A DNA stretch of 61,471 nucleotides from Guyanagaster necrorhizus (GCF_019112545.1 NW_025064909.1:136843-198313); one strand, 5' to 3'. Counted from the first letter of the stretch, positions 31,808 to 45,127 are shown. The notes: generated by a model not told the origin, from the letters alone. Program-made: numbers and translations.

Positions 31808-34800
31808 TCGGTCAAATTTTTCTGGTATAGAGAACTGAGCGAGGTAGCCGTCAACAAGAGAGGTTATTCAGGTTATATTAATTGGCGATTCAAGAATGAT
31901 ATCCATGATATCCCTGACCTCCAGCAGTGCAACGGCGGCGGTTCTGTCCACTGCTGCCCTGGCTGGATATCGTCTTCACTAAGAAACCATTAGTATTCTG
32001 CATAAGCATGAAAATTATCACTTTACATATCTGCGGTTCATAATTGCGGAACTAGTGTGATGGTGGTAGTGAGAGACTGAAGCTGACGATGGTAACGCAA
32101 CATCGCGTGGGTACAAAGTTCATAATTCCGTTCGCTCCGATACCCCGATTTGCTTCTCAACATTAATTGCAACCATACTCATCGCCTGCAGCTGATCTTA
32201 AGCTCTTCAAGGCAGGTCACGATACAGAAAATACTCCCTTCGTCTACACCATTGATGCTCCTAGTATTCAAGGATGTTCTACCCTTGGACAAGGCTATGT
32301 CCATAGAATGTACAATAATAACCCGAAACTGAATACTACTAAGGTTCCATCAAGATCATTCAAGAACGAGCTGGCGGAACGAGATGATCAAAATGATAGT
32401 TCCATGAGAGAACGAAGAAAAAGATGACACAAACTGGCGACTGCAGTACCGCAGTGAGGTGGCTTCGCAGGGATGACGAACAATAGGAATTGAGGATAAA
32501 TAAATTCGTTCTGACCAATCTTCGGGACTTGAGATCATCTGAGAGATCAGTACCTAGGCAACCATCAGCGTCTTAAAGCGCTGTATTTTGGTACCTGACT
32601 GATCATCCAGATAGAACAGCTCCAGTTTTTCAGATAGATGGAAGCAATACCTGGATCTCTGGACGGAGCAAATTTCTTGAAGATCTTATCATGTGAGGGA
32701 GTGAGGTTAGGATCAATGATGACATTGTGAGAGGCCGAGTTCTCCAGCGCCCGAAAGGGGACACCCAAGGCAACTACGGAATATACGTAGGACAGGTAGT
32801 AGTGATAGAAGAAGAAAAACAGGGAACGGATAGAAGGAAAAGAAATGTATATAGGGAGGTGGGTGGGAGAGAAAATTTACTACGTTTATGACTGCGAGCG
32901 ACAGAGAGTGAGAGGGTGAGGAAAGGATCTTGGTCCAAGTGCGACTATATATCATAGATGAAAACAAAAAAAATCGGATCGATCGAAGACAAGAAGTGGG
33001 ACGTGGCGCGTCAAGATGACGTCAATCTTGCATTGACCCTGAACAACCATCCTTGTTCAATAATCTTCATGGCCGACTGGCAAACTAGATTGAAGAGATA
33101 TCCCTCCTTTGGCCGACTTTGTGGCACGGCAACTTGGTTTCCACGTCACCCCACCGAGGACGGCATCGAACCTGAAATAAAAAGAATATAAAAGAAATTA
33201 TAGTTTAAACCTGGTGTGTAGCCGTGACGATGCCTATGGAATGTTACGAGTCATTGTCAGCGAAGCGAATGGATTAAATCAAATACGGACCCCCCCCCTG
33301 TTGGCTTCGTCAATCCTTCCTCGCGCCAAGAATGAAAGCATCACTTAAATTTTAGTAAGAATGAAGAAACAAAGGCAACAGAAGAGGGATGGTGGGGTAG
33401 TGTGGTCGTCAAGTAGCATGCCGCATGAAGTCGTCACCGTTCGCGACACGTCGCGAACGGTCGGGGCCGGATACTGAGTACGTGACCGTGAGATCCCTGC
33501 AAATAAATTTGAATTTGGAATCATGCTCCCTATTTTCCAGTCCCCGTGCATTCTGGTCATCTTTGTCGCCGGGCACTCAAAATCCCCCTTCCGACGCTAT
33601 CTCGAAGTCTTCCAACTTGAAGCTCCCATCGACTCCCCATCGACAATATACCTTTTCGCCCGATGGAATCAAAGTTCAAGAACAGAAGAGGTGCAAAAAA
33701 ATAGAAAAAACGTACGCGGAATCTTCCGGCCTTGTTTTAACTCCCTGCGTATAGATGCAAATTGATAATTGATCGCGTGTTCATTAAAGCCCCAACTGAA
33801 CTATAATCCTTCGACCCTTGCTGAATACCGAAAATAACGGGTATGCATCGACATTTGCGTGCTTTCGTGAGTTCCCTAAATCATTAATCTGAAAATCGAA
33901 TTTTAACGTCATTTTGATACAGGCATCTATGACCGAGCTCGGCGCTGGAAGGAAACGGATCTCTGCTCAATCTACCCATCTCGGTCGAACAAATGTATCT
34001 GTCATTCTGTGCTGTGACATCTGGCTTTCCCAGATACCTGTCGCTAGATTGCGCTCGTCACTGATGGTAACCTCCGAGCGCATCTTTTCATGTTTTATTT
34101 CTGGAATGATTGCTCGAAATTGGAGCCAAGATGCTATGCCCATATCATAGGCGTGTTTTTCGTCCCAGCAATGACCGGTTTCTGCGACTTATCTTCCCGG
34201 GTAGTCAACGATAGACAATCGGAAAACTTCCGTGATGAAACTGTTGTCAGTCTGTCCTATCTGCTGTTTGATTCCACATGATGGTTGATTGTGCGTCAGT
34301 AACAGATATGCAGACCTCAAGCTAAAGGTGGCTTGCCATGCGCTGTCACATAAAGGGTCGCAGGTCATTCTAATATCGTTGACCCTTGGAGTCGCGCGCG
34401 GGATCGGGACGCGGGAAGCGCATGGGTTCTGAGCAGCCCTACTTCATCCGCCTCGCGTTTATTAATTGCTGGCGGGGACCTGCTTAAGGGGATAACAGAT
34501 TCATTGCACGATCGGAAACCGTTCCTTGAGACTTCGGTACCGTTAGTGTTGGGGCACTGCTTTTTGGATTGATTCCATGGTCAATCCTTATAGGGTGCTG
34601 CGTTCTTTCATTACAGCACGAGGCAGGTATCCAGACTAGTACGCTCCAATGTCTACTGGTACCACATACCCGGTCATAGCTGAACGAGAGGTATTTCAAG
34701 TTCTGCGTTGTGCCTGCACCTTTGTAGAAGGATTTTCGCAGGATCCCAAGATCTTTGTGTAAGGATCTAGCGCTCTGGGCTCGGAATAATGTCGTCAAGG

Positions 34801-36368
34801 AGAGAGATCACATTGTAGCAACCGGTGATCAGACAAACGAGGATTCCGCAAATTTCGGTGACTCATCATCGCTGACAATGAGGGGCTGGGGAGAAAGTTC
34901 GAGCCGGCGGGATGCCACGTGATAGAATCTGTTGTCTTCCCCCATCACTGCGAAATCCCGACGGCTGTTCAAGATGTGAGGGCATTGCTACTAGGACAGA
35001 AGGGCTTATCGAACCGAACTTATGGTATTCATTTAACAAATCCTTGGATTCCGAGGGAACTGATTGCCTTCGTCTCATTCGCCGTATCAAAGATTCAATT
35101 GAAGCTGGGTCCCGGTTAAGCAACGCAACTCCGTTGCAACATCCAAAAGATGAATACAAAGATGGTGTGTCCATTGAATTGTTGAGCTTCAAGTAACATC
35201 TTTGTTAAAGATTGACACGTTCCATCGTCATGCTCGAAATAGACAAAAAGCTACAAAAACTCGGAATAGCTTTCAAACAGTTGAGCCAAATACCTGTTTC
35301 TGGTCAGCGCCCACTCATTATTTCCCCCGGCTTTCGTAATAGGGCAAGCAACTTACTGCAACGTTTTTCTCCAGGTCTCAGGCCACAGAAAATTGGAACT
35401 TTTCTAAAGAAGGAGAGCGGAGGGGTACGCGAGCTGCCTAACGCCACAGAACTTCTCGAAAAAAATCTGGATTTTCCAGTTCGCCGATCGGTATTTGTTA
35501 TCCTCAGGTCTTCCCTGATGATGTCAAACCGCGACAATGCTGTAATCTCGCGTACGACCTTGTACCTCCCGCGTATGGTATTGTTCGTTGAATCAGATGC
35601 TTAAGCTTGCTTCCTGATACGCATCCAGATCTCGGCTGATTGCCAAGGTATCCGGGCTAGCCCCGGCTACTCGGGCAGCCTGCGACCGTGCAATCACTGG
35701 AGAAATTCTCCTGGAATACGAGCACGTCTGGAACGGACGACTCTATTCTCCCCACGTTTATATCGAATGCTGCAAAGTTCGACTGCAAGTGGGTGGCGGT
35801 GACCTTTTTCCGTTTTGGTGACGCCGTTGCTCTGATCCGACTGTCGGCGGCGCCAGATCAGGCATTGCTTTTTCCCATCACTTCCACTGTCTCCCAAGAA
35901 CGTACCCACTGTCATCCGCCGAATGAATTGTAGCCATAAGTACCCAGTAAGTTCGAGACTGTATGGTATGAATCAATGATACTAAACATACCGTCGTCTT
36001 CTAGGTTCACATGCCGCAGCTGCATGGCATGCCGGGGGTCTCAGCCTTATTGTTCCCATCCAAACCCAAGTTCCCGACTGAGCTCAACATTGATATCACG
36101 CATCAGCATCCGACGTCCGTGCAAGCCGCCCGCTGCTGTGCGAATGTCTCCATGGGACTCGAATGTGCCTATGCATGTGTCTATAAACCCATTCCTGTGA
36201 CGCGGGAGAGCTGCCCTCCGACTTAAGGGACGCATACACTGCGACGGATCGCCCATTACCAATTGCTCCCTCACCTAATTTCGAATCTTATTGTCAAGAT
36301 ACAGATTTGGTCGTCCCTGAATTGTCTTTCCGAGGAAGCACAAAAAGCCACTGCTATTTCGCCGTCCA
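31808..36368. other. Long gene-poor region
   Basis: Several short frames (32167-32427 plus, 32565-32967 minus, 33425-33754 plus, 34912-35196 plus, 35212-35604 plus, 35688-36226 plus) show no known domain, and I could not join them with credible splice sites. The stretch 34919-35119 (GLSNRTYGIHLTNPWIPREL) and 36011-36226 look most protein-like. A C-run lies at 33290-33298. I call no gene. Confidence 0.35.
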
Positions 36369-36392
36369 TATATAACAAGGCACTCATATAAA
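36369..36392 (+). promoter_or_regulatory. TATA-like elements of the P450 gene
   Basis: TATATAA at 36369-36375 and TATAAAC at 36387-36393 lie 60-83 bp before the ATG at 36452, followed by a CT-rich stretch (36404-36450) typical of fungal transcription starts. Confidence 0.5.
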
Positions 36393-36451
36393 CCTCGATA
36401 TTCGTTTTTTTCTTCTTCTGCGTTCTCTTTTCGCTTTCTGCCGCTGCCGCT

Positions 36452-38579
36452 ATGGCTTCTTTCCTTCTCTTGGACTATGTCCTCTTCCTTGCTAGCATAT
36501 ATTTTCTTCAACGTCTACTTTCCAAACGACACGCACCTCTACCTCCTGGTCCTCGTGGTTATCCAATCATCGGCAACATGTTTGACATGCCCACCGACCG
36601 CCCATGGCTAACTTTTGCCAGATGGGCTGAAATTTGGGGTAGGTTTGACTTTTTTTTCTGCTTTCATAACTGAATCCTGACGCGTCGCGACAGGCGATGT
36701 CTGCTCCCTGTCAATGTTTGGTCAATCTTTCATCGTCCTCAATTCGTACCGTTCCGCCTACGCACTCCTCGACAAACGCAGCGTGATATACTCCGAGCGT
36801 CCAAGTTTAGTGATGGCCGGTGAGCTCATGGGTTGGAACGATATAATCGGCTTGGCTCCATACGGCGAAACCTTCCGTGCTCATCGCAAACTCCTCCACT
36901 CTGTCCTCGGCAGCAAGTCAACGATACGGACGTTCTATCCTATGGAGGAGCAAGAAGCCCTGAACCTCATGAAGCGGCTGCTCGACTCTCCAGAAAAATT
37001 GCATTCGCATATTTCTCAGTGAGTCGTGCAATGTCTGCCTGCCGTAACGGGGAAAAAAAAATATTGATCGGTTTTTAGGGACGTCGCGGCATTGGTCCTC
37101 CGCATCACCTATGGTTACGAAGTAAAAAAGGAGGACGATGAAATGGTGGCGCTCGTGAACTGTGCGATGGAAGAGTTATCGGTTGCCTCTACTCCAGGCC
37201 AATTTTTGGTCGATATTATCCCGATGCGTATGTGGCTTGGTCTACCCCCCACTGTTCTGTTCTGTTTTTAACTCCGCTTCTTTGATAGTGCGTCATCTTC
37301 CGGAGTGGATACCCGGCGCGGGATTCCAAGTCAAAGCCAAGCAATGGGCCCAAGATTTGCGTAACATGATAAATATACCTTACGACATGGTCAAGAGGCA
37401 AATTGTGTGTACCTGATGATGCGCATGGAGAATGTACTGATCGCCTGTGATCTAGGCTACAGGCGAAGCCCCGGAGTGTTTCGTGTCAAATCTGCTTTTG
37501 CAAGAAAACGAAGACGTAGACGAGCATGACCTGAAATGGGCTGCAGGCGCGATATATGCGGGTTCGTTTTCGCTTCGATGTTACTTACCCCCGATTGGAT
37601 CACTAACAAACGCCACGAATTTTAGCCGGCGCTGACACGGTATGTTTTCAAAAATGGAATGAGTAGGTTCTTCGGATATTCATGAATTTTTTAGACTGTT
37701 GCCGTTCTGGACACCTTTTTCCTTCTGATGACGCTGTATCCTGACGTTCAGAGAAGGGCTCAGGCTGAGCTGGATTCTGTACTCGGAGGGGAAAGGCTCC
37801 CCACGTTCGATGACCAAGAAGACTTGCCATATATCAACGCTCTGTGCAAGGAGCTTGTACGGTTCCATCCTGTCGCTCCCATTGGTACGTGTTGTGCTCC
37901 CTTTAGCTTGATATCTCCGGATTGCTCATTCCCGATAGGCATCCCTCATAGCACTCTCGAGGATGATGTCTTTGAAGGGTACTTCATTCCGAAAGGATCG
38001 GTTGTTTTTGCGAATATATGGTAAAGTGCCACAGCGTCCCGATGTTCCTTCATTCCATTCAACGTATCTCGCGAATAGGGCCATGACGCACGATCCCGAA
38101 GTGTACAAAGACCCAATGACATTCAACCCTGAACGATTCCTCGGTCCTCATTCTGAACGAGATCCCCGTGAAGTCAGCTTTGGCTTTGGCAGACGGTATG
38201 TTTATTTTTGACATTTCAACAATGGTCCATGCATCGTATTTACGACTTGTTCGTTCTAGGATATGTCCAGGCAAGTTGTCATGCCGGGGAACTTGCCGTT
38301 CTTGAAATCTGATCATCTCCTTTCAGGACGTCTTTTGGCTCAGGCGACTACGTACATTGTATGTTCTATGGCCCTTGTGTCCTTCGATATATCGAAGGTG
38401 AAAGGTGACGAGCCTGTGTTCGATCCCACCCATGGCAGTGTCAGGTAGGTGTTCGGTTTCTCCATTCCGCAGATGTGACAGCACGGTCTCACGCACGAGG
38501 CAGCCACCCCGCACCTTTCAAGTGTAACATAACTCCACGGTCAATACGCGCTGCGGAGCTCATTTCACACCACCATTAG
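36452..38579 (+). CDS. Cytochrome P450, OrdA-like, 12 exons
   Basis: 496 residues. Exons: 36452-36638, 36694-37018, 37079-37227, 37289-37404, 37456-37561, 37626-37639, 37695-37884, 37939-38020, 38079-38195, 38260-38270, 38327-38444, 38504-38579. The frame is continuous. Landmarks: membrane anchor ([16 protein letters not shown]), hinge LPPGPRG, I-helix AGADT (295-299), ExxR E352/R355, PERF, heme loop FGFGRRICPG with Cys431. The AGADT core is on a 14-nt exon and the heme Cys on an 11-nt exon. The intron after the heme exon (38271-38326) begins GC (CAG/gcaagt); only this donor keeps [10 protein letters not shown] in frame. Length and motifs fit an ER-bound monooxygenase of the type usually annotated as O-methylsterigmatocystin oxidoreductase-like; the true substrate is unknown. 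A terpenoid substrate is inferred from the cyclase relics. Confidence 0.88.
38271..38326 (+). other. GC-AG intron next to the heme-ligand exon
   Basis: The donor CAG/gcaagt matches the extended U1 consensus except for C at +2; the acceptor is tttcag. The intact paralogue at 56-58 kb has a normal gt donor (gtacga) at the same position, so the GC donor is a derived T-to-C change or a lineage difference. Confidence 0.75.
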
Positions 38580-41369
38580 TTCCGATGCTTTCGTACCCCC
38601 CCTTCCTTCCTTCTCGTTTATTCCTCGATCACGCCGATGTCTAATACTCGGACAATTGCTCCTGCCGTTTCGTTCTTCGTTCCCCTGCGGGCTCCGCTGT
38701 TTTTTTGTTGCATTGCATTTGTATACTATCACCCCCACTCAGATTACGAGTACGCCACTACCATGCTCGATACTTTATCCCGTACTCTACGCGTTTGCAT
38801 AGCCAATAGTAACATAAAGTTACTACTTCGTTTACTACTATTAATATTAGTTATACGTACACTCTTCGTCTTCGCTATTTACAGGAATTATTGTCCCTGT
38901 TGTTCGTTGTATTTTGACGGACTTGTGCCAGCTATCGACTATCGACCTTGGTGTTCATTTTCTGTGTGTACCAATGATGTGTATGACCCCTAAGAATCAG
39001 GATCATGGGTTCTGTGATATGATTCCGTGATGTGCTTCTCGAGGACGATTGCCCCTCAAGTCAGATGAGCCGGCAACTACAGATGATTGCGACTGATGGA
39101 AACTCGAACCCAAGCATCCTGTCACCAACAGATGGATAGGGCAGTGTGGAAATGGAAGCAAGGCTTGTACTGCCGCCGGTAATATTGACCGCAGCGTCTA
39201 TTAATCTGATATATTAGAAAACAAACCATCAACGTCGAGGACTGCCGCTTTGATCTCCGGACCGCAGGGGGGGGGAGGGGGAGGGAGCGTGTATCGGTTT
39301 TCTGCGGAGTGTCAAGCCCGACGGAGGCACAAGATCTTGTACCGTACCTTCGCCACACTCGAGACGTAGCCGTGCTACATGGATCCCATTTGATTCCACC
39401 CCGTTTGACAGCAACTGAAAGAGTTTTGAAGCCCTGTGATATCATCTTGAAGAGTAGCACGACGCCCGGCGCCCGGCGAAGGGGAGAGAGAACGCGCTGA
39501 TCGTTTATCCGACCACCGTGATCTTCCTGTTCCATGCGCAGCACTCCACGAAAAAAAAAATTCACTGAGTGCTCTCGACTCGACGCGAAACATGGGAAGC
39601 AAGGCTTAGCATGAAGCTGAGGCGAGCAGACCAACCTAGCCGGTCCAACGCTGCGTTCCAACGCGACCCAGACCGCACTAGGCAAAGATCCCTCGGACCA
39701 CGAAAAATTTTGCCCTGACGATGGATTCTCCCATAATTTTTCTTGTCGTCGATACCGGCACAATGACGGAGCCAGTCCTGTGAACATTGGTTTATCCGGC
39801 GCGGGAACAGTTCAGTCTTACTGTGGGGAAGGTATCAGCCGACGAGAACGGATTCGATATGAAAAGGTATAAAAATGACTGGCGACGATAGTGAGGCTTC
39901 CCCCTCCCCTTCGCAGATATTGAACCCGGTCCAGTTCTGCCTCCCTACGTTTTCTAAAGTCTGAATACAAGGCAAAATCGTAACCATGATAGTAAAAGTA
40001 TCTCTGTGGGCTGCATTGTTAGTATGTAACCATTTTTTCTCTCGAAACCGGTCTGGGAACCAACGAAATATACGGATTCGGACTCGGGATTTACGATTCT
40101 GTGGCTTTATGCTCCACGGTCGTGAGAGTGGTATTAATTTCCAGCCGCCTAAGGGCAGTCTACTCCTTTCAATATGCACCGTCAGAAGTAAGAATAACAA
40201 CTACTGTGGATACATACACGAGAAGGACGAGTTGATGGATCCTTCGAATTCCCTCGCAGTTACTCCAAAGAGGATGCATCCGTGTGCGATTTTCTACAGA
40301 TAGCTATTTGAAGGAGAGCAGGAATTGATGTTGCTTCTTGCACCATTACCGTAAAAGGCTCACTGGAAGAGCGTCGGCTGCTGTCAGAACATCGAAAAGG
40401 TACACGTCTGCGTCATTGAACGAGGATGTGATTGCAAGCGGCCGGCGTTCCCGGACCGGCGATGCATTCTCCGTAGGGTTAGGGTTATTTCCTCTTCCTC
40501 TTTGTCCATCATGTCGTCCGTCTTGTTTTCTCTGTGAATTGATGGCATAGCACCTCATCCGAGGCACGCACTCTGCGGTAGCCGGTTTCTAGGAAAAGGA
40601 TGAGACAGTGGTCCGAAAGGACGGTCGCTACGTCGTATGGCGGTGGTGGTGGCGGTACGCTCATTGACACTCCATTGCGTCGCCTCTAACAATGCCTGGT
40701 AGGTCGACAATCTCGTGCTTTACTGGCAGCTGTTGGCTCTCTACTTTGCTTGGAAAATTACTGTATGCACTTCTTCGGGACTTGGAGAACCGGACGGTGA
40801 TACCACAGAGAACGTCGTGTGCATCCAGGATTAGAGGGGGACACATGATCAGAGAGAGGTATGGTGAAGGTGCGTATTGTGGCCCGCCTGTGAAACTTGC
40901 AGTTGGCGGACGGGCTCATGATGTGCATGCAGTTCAAAGCCATCGCGGTCGGAGTGAGAGTGTGTTACTCTGCTTTCTTGTCAGCAAAGAGCATGGAACT
41001 ACGCAAGATACACCAAATACCTTGAGGCCGTATTCACATCGGTATATGCGCTCAAGTGCAGTCGGCCCGGCTGTAAACCAGAGTCTAGAGAGAGGTATGT
41101 GTCGTCGTCATATACCGCAGTACTTGTACCAATGTGTGCTTAGCACCCGCCCAAATCTGCTCGTCGACGCCAACAACATCAGTTTTTTCAAGGGCAGGGG
41201 AGGATAGAAGTTTTTGGAGGTAGAAGCGAGAGAACATCCACAACGTCACGCAATAGGATCAGTGTGTGTTCTCTCATTGAATTTTGACTTTGTCGAACTG
41301 TCGTTTGTCGCAGAGCCTGCGCGCGCCCAAAGACCGGGCCTGCCTTCACCTTTTTCAATCAGAGCATAG
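38580..41369. other. Gene-poor region after the P450
   Basis: 3' flank, then sequence rich in poly-G (about 39268-39286) and short unsupported frames. The long frame 40692-41207 has no recognisable domain and lies in degenerate repeat-like DNA. A telomere-like TAGGGTTAGGGTTA occurs at 40474-40487. Confidence 0.4.
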
Positions 41370-42730
41370 ATGCTCAGAATGAGACGACCCCTCCAGGTGC
41401 CGGCAATGAAATGTCTCTTTACGGACCCTCGGTTCCATTCATTTCAGTTATTCGTGACGATGTGGGCACAAATTTCTACTTTGGATCCATTAATGAAGCT
41501 GGTCACCATCCCAAACGACTTGACCCGTAAAGTTATGTACTTGCACGGTGACCGAATCCTGAGTAGGCCTTGCCTTTGTAGGGAGCACATTCGTCCGTGT
41601 TGTATGTGCCGAGAGTCCTACTGCTGCGGTTTTCTGACTGATATTTGCTTCAGGCGCGTGCCTGGTACGTAGGCCGACGCAAGTATCGTGCATGCGTGGG
41701 CAGTCTATGTACTGACCGGTACGTGCTGCAACGTCCCAGAAACGAAGACTACTGCAGCGTCCGACGTGGCGAGATCCTTTAGGCGGAGGATCGGGACGAA
41801 GATAACACGCATGATCAGACAATGGACGCGATATAACCGCAGGAGATATATGGCTGGTCCTTGTATATCGGCCGATGGCCGTGCCGATACTTTACCCACC
41901 GTGGAACCCGGCCCACTCTTAGAGTGTCAACATTTGAAAACCACTGCTGTGAACCAGGCACATCCTTCCATTCCCGTGCAGGGCCCTCATATGGTTGTCG
42001 CACCGTATTCGTCGAGGGGAACCAAAGAGTTATTGTCATGACCTCAATCCTTTGGTATCTTCGGTGGCAGGTGCATAAATCTGTGCAGAGGCTGCCAACG
42101 CCGAGGCCAATCATCTGGAGGAGGCCTTTACATCAGAATGGATCGCGTCTACAAACTTGTGGAAGAGAGAGCGCTCTTGAGGAGGGTTTGCCGTCTGGTC
42201 TGGGTGCTTTAGGTGGTGTCTTGTTGCATTGTCGCTACTTTTAGTAGGGATCAACCTTTGAACTGCTTGCGTCTTTCTTATGTCTTGTAACAGAGTGCAG
42301 GTTCTATTCGATATCCACTGAACGGCACCGTATTCGCATGTCCTGATTCGGAGCTGCTTCGCTGGTGGGATTCTCAGAGCGATGTTCCCGTAGAACCCAT
42401 CTCTCAGTAAATCGTCTCTGCCTCTGCACAGCGCAGCGCATACCAATGGCGTTGCTTTCTTTATTCTTCTTTGGATTACATCAAGGAGTGGTTTCGGTCC
42501 ACGATTCTCGTAGGAAGTGCTTTATGATGTACGTGCCCGAGGGTCCTACCACTTTATACTTCTGACTGGGATCTGCTTAGACGATCAATGCCTGTATTTG
42601 TATCGGTACAGATATTGATGGATTCGCGGTGCGAGGTTTCCTGCAGCGACAAGGCGATACGATACCCTTTAGATGGAGGATGGAGGTAAAGACTCACATC
42701 ATAGGTCCATCGTTTATAGATATATTGATG
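41370..42730 (+). repeat. Diverged tandem duplication
   Basis: Blocks at about 41540-41860 reappear in the same order at about 42480-42730. Pairs of landmarks are tgtatgtgccgagagtcct with gtacgtgcccgagggtcct, gttttctgactgatatttgc with acttctgactgggatctgc, and ctgcagcg...ctttaggcggaggatcgg with ctgcagcg...ctttagatggaggatgg. The offset is about 0.9 kb. The parent sequence is unknown and neither copy is coding. Confidence 0.5.
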
Positions 42731-43047
42731 CAATGCCACCACGCAGGAGGGCGCGGAATGGCCGTCCCCGGTTGGCTTTCCTTGCCGCGAGCACTGTTTT
42801 TTTCAGAAGGGAATCGACCACTCGCGCGAGTCGAGGGCTCGTCGATCATGAAGTGATGTTTTGATAAAGCTCTTATAATATGTGTTTTTCTTCAAAGCCT
42901 CGATGATCCACTGGCAACCAATCGTCAGAAATCGGCTTTCCGGGCGGGCGCTGTCGTTTTTTGCGGCAACACCATTTTTCCTGCTCGGACTCATATCAGC
43001 ACTGCATGGCAAAATTCTAGTCACCTTTGGGCTGTCGGATTATTCGT

Positions 43048-43505
43048 GCGCGCGCGAGGCGTTACCCATACCTTCGTGGGAACTGACTACTATGCGACAG
43101 AGGTGGCAGCAAGGGACCTCGGACGGGACAGACAGACAGATGAGCGAGTGAGTGTGGATGACAGTCATGGTTGGTTCTGTTGTAGCGTGGATACGGTACG
43201 GTGTTACTACTACGTTCGTTTGGATCTATTACAGGCGTAACACGGGCATTTTTGTTTCTCACCGTTCTGGTCGTCGGAAATATGTGGCAGGTGGGATATG
43301 AGGTTGAGTTGTCAGTTCTTTGTGTTTGAAGAGAGAGGATGTTGTTGTGTAATTTCCACGTATTGTTGATGTACACAACTGAATAAAGGGCGATGGTTTA
43401 ATGTCACGTATTGGGATGGGCGGGAGGATGGCGGAACTAATATAAATTCAGGGCAACGATGGACGCCCGTCGGCCTATAAACACGTAAACGATGTTGAGA
43501 GTGAT
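43048..43505 (+). repeat. Left arm of a long inverted repeat
   Basis: Reverse-complementary to 44627-44940. Best-preserved pieces: 43055-43170 (ccataccttcgtgggaactg, gtggcagcaagggacctc, gacagacagacaga) and 43340-43500 (gtgtaattt, gtattgttgatg, gggcgatggttta, ataaattcagggcaacgatgg). About 140 bp near 43190-43330 is present only in this arm. Confidence 0.65.
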
Positions 43506-43689
43506 GGTTCCTGCACTTAGCTTCCCGGGCTGCTCGCAGGGGGGTAAGTAAACAGACGTTGGGGCCGAGCGTACGAAACCCTCCTTCTTCGTCTGAAATA
43601 CAACAACGCCCCTCGCTCGCCCTCGTATGTTCTAGCCAAAAAACGAGGTGTTTGCGTACGAAAAGAGTAGTACAATTTCCAACTTCCAG

Positions 43690-43795
43690 GAAATGCGATG
43701 TGGGGGAGGGGAGGGTGGGGGGACGCGAACCCCCGACCAGCATAGAGTGGGCTCCAATATACTAAAATTGGCTGCGTTGTAATCCTTTCAAGATA
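43690..43795 (-). mobile_element. Small tRNA-like element, diverged copy
   Basis: Homologous to 45128-45225 in opposite orientation. On the minus strand it has an A-box-like TAGTATATTGG (43754-43764), a B-box-like GGTTCGCGTCC (43721-43731) and a perfect T-arm hairpin (GGGGG, 7-base loop TTCGCGT, CCCCC). One end keeps gaaatgcgat (43690-43699); the other end is degenerate (taatcctttc). Confidence 0.5.
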
Positions 43796-44626
43796 GTGGC
43801 TAGTTTACAAGGAACGAGCAAAGGAAAGGAAAAAAAACGGGCGACAGCGTACAACCATGGTTATTTCATACTCACACCAACCCCATCGTCGCACCACTTT
43901 GTCCTAAGCCACTCCGCCACCTTCCGCCACCACCCCCTCTTCTTATCACCTGCAGGGGGATCACCACCACGTCTCCAGGACCGTACCGCATCCAATCGCC
44001 CCTGACGGCAACCTTCTGCCGCGATCTCCCGTATCTTCAGAGAGGCAAGTTCTAACTTTGTGCTTCCCCACCATTCCGAATTCGAATTCATAGGCGCCGA
44101 GCAAGCAACTGCGCCAAAAAAAAAAACCACCTGCCTCCTAGCCCGTGTATGAGTGAGCGTGTATGCTTCTCCTGTAGGACGCGTCCTTTGATGTATAATA
44201 GCAAATTGTATGCCCGGATCTTTTAATTCCACGTTCTCTCACCCGAACGCGATATTTGTGGCCAAGTCGTGCACGGCTTCTCCATATGTGTATGTGGATA
44301 GGTATCCCGGTATTTTCAAACCGATGGGTACGGCTTTCAATTTCGGGTGGCGTCGAGGTTGGCGTGCCATGCCCTGCCCATGGGATCTCAGCTCAGAGCC
44401 GTCCAAAGCCCCCCCCCCCCCAGTTCTCCGGACTCAGCTTGGAGGTATATAATATAAAACGACGCGAAAGCCACCTTGGCATCATGGAGTTCACACCTCT
44501 CTTCTCACTCAGCCCAGCTCTCGCTAGTAGTAGTGTAGTACCTTCGTCTTTGTCGCTGCTGGGAGACCTTCAACTATCCAGATGATCTCCGCAAACGAGG
44601 TGAGGCCCTCTCAAGGACAATTCCGC

Positions 44627-44940
44627 TTTCATCGTTTTACGTGTTCATATGGCGACGGGCATCCATCGTTGCCCTGAATTTATATTAGTTCTGCTATCCC
44701 TCGCGTATCGTAATAGGTGACGTTAAACCATCGCCCTTCATTGAGTTGTGTACCATCAACAATACGTAGACCAACCAAGGAAAATTACACAAGAATATCC
44801 TCCCTCTTGAACAGAACCAACCATGACTGGCATCCAGACTCGCTCGTCTGTCTGTCTGTCCAGTGCGAGGTCTCTTGCTGCCACCTCTGAAGCACAGTAG
44901 TCAGTTCCCACGAAGGTATGGTAACACCTCGCGCGTGGCT
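44627..44940 (-). repeat. Right arm of the long inverted repeat
   Basis: Reverse complement of 43048-43505 at high similarity, without the 140-bp insertion. The arms enclose about 1.1 kb with C-runs (44410-44420) and an A-run (44117-44127). The structure could form a large hairpin in single-stranded DNA or RNA. Confidence 0.65.
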
Positions 44941-45127
44941 TAGGGCCGAGTGGTGAGACGCCTGCCGGCTGGTGATACATACCCTCACCCGCTTTCTTTC
45001 CTTTGCTTCCATACTAACTGTACCGCTCGTTTTCGTACCACCATCTCGAAGATTACACATCCTTCTGCCGTTCTAGGATCTGAATCCGCGTCTCAAATCG
45101 CAGATACGAACAAAGTCCATGAGGCGG

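Noticed and set aside
32565..32967. Minus-strand frames with a hydrophobic start
   Set aside because: Low-complexity CT-rich leader-like DNA; the two frames could not be joined into a protein.
38637..38993. Plus-strand ORF after the P450
   Set aside because: Lies in the 3' flank, AT- and CT-rich, no domain.
39122..39787. 221-codon minus-strand frame
   Set aside because: Crosses a poly-G tract giving artificial low-complexity residues; no homology seen.
40692..41207. 171-codon plus-strand frame
   Set aside because: Within degenerate repeat-like DNA; the amino-acid order has no recognisable fold and no splice context.
43048..44940. CRISPR-like or DNA-transposon interpretation of the inverted repeat
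   Set aside because: Only two arms, no short spaced repeats, no transposase and no clear target duplication.
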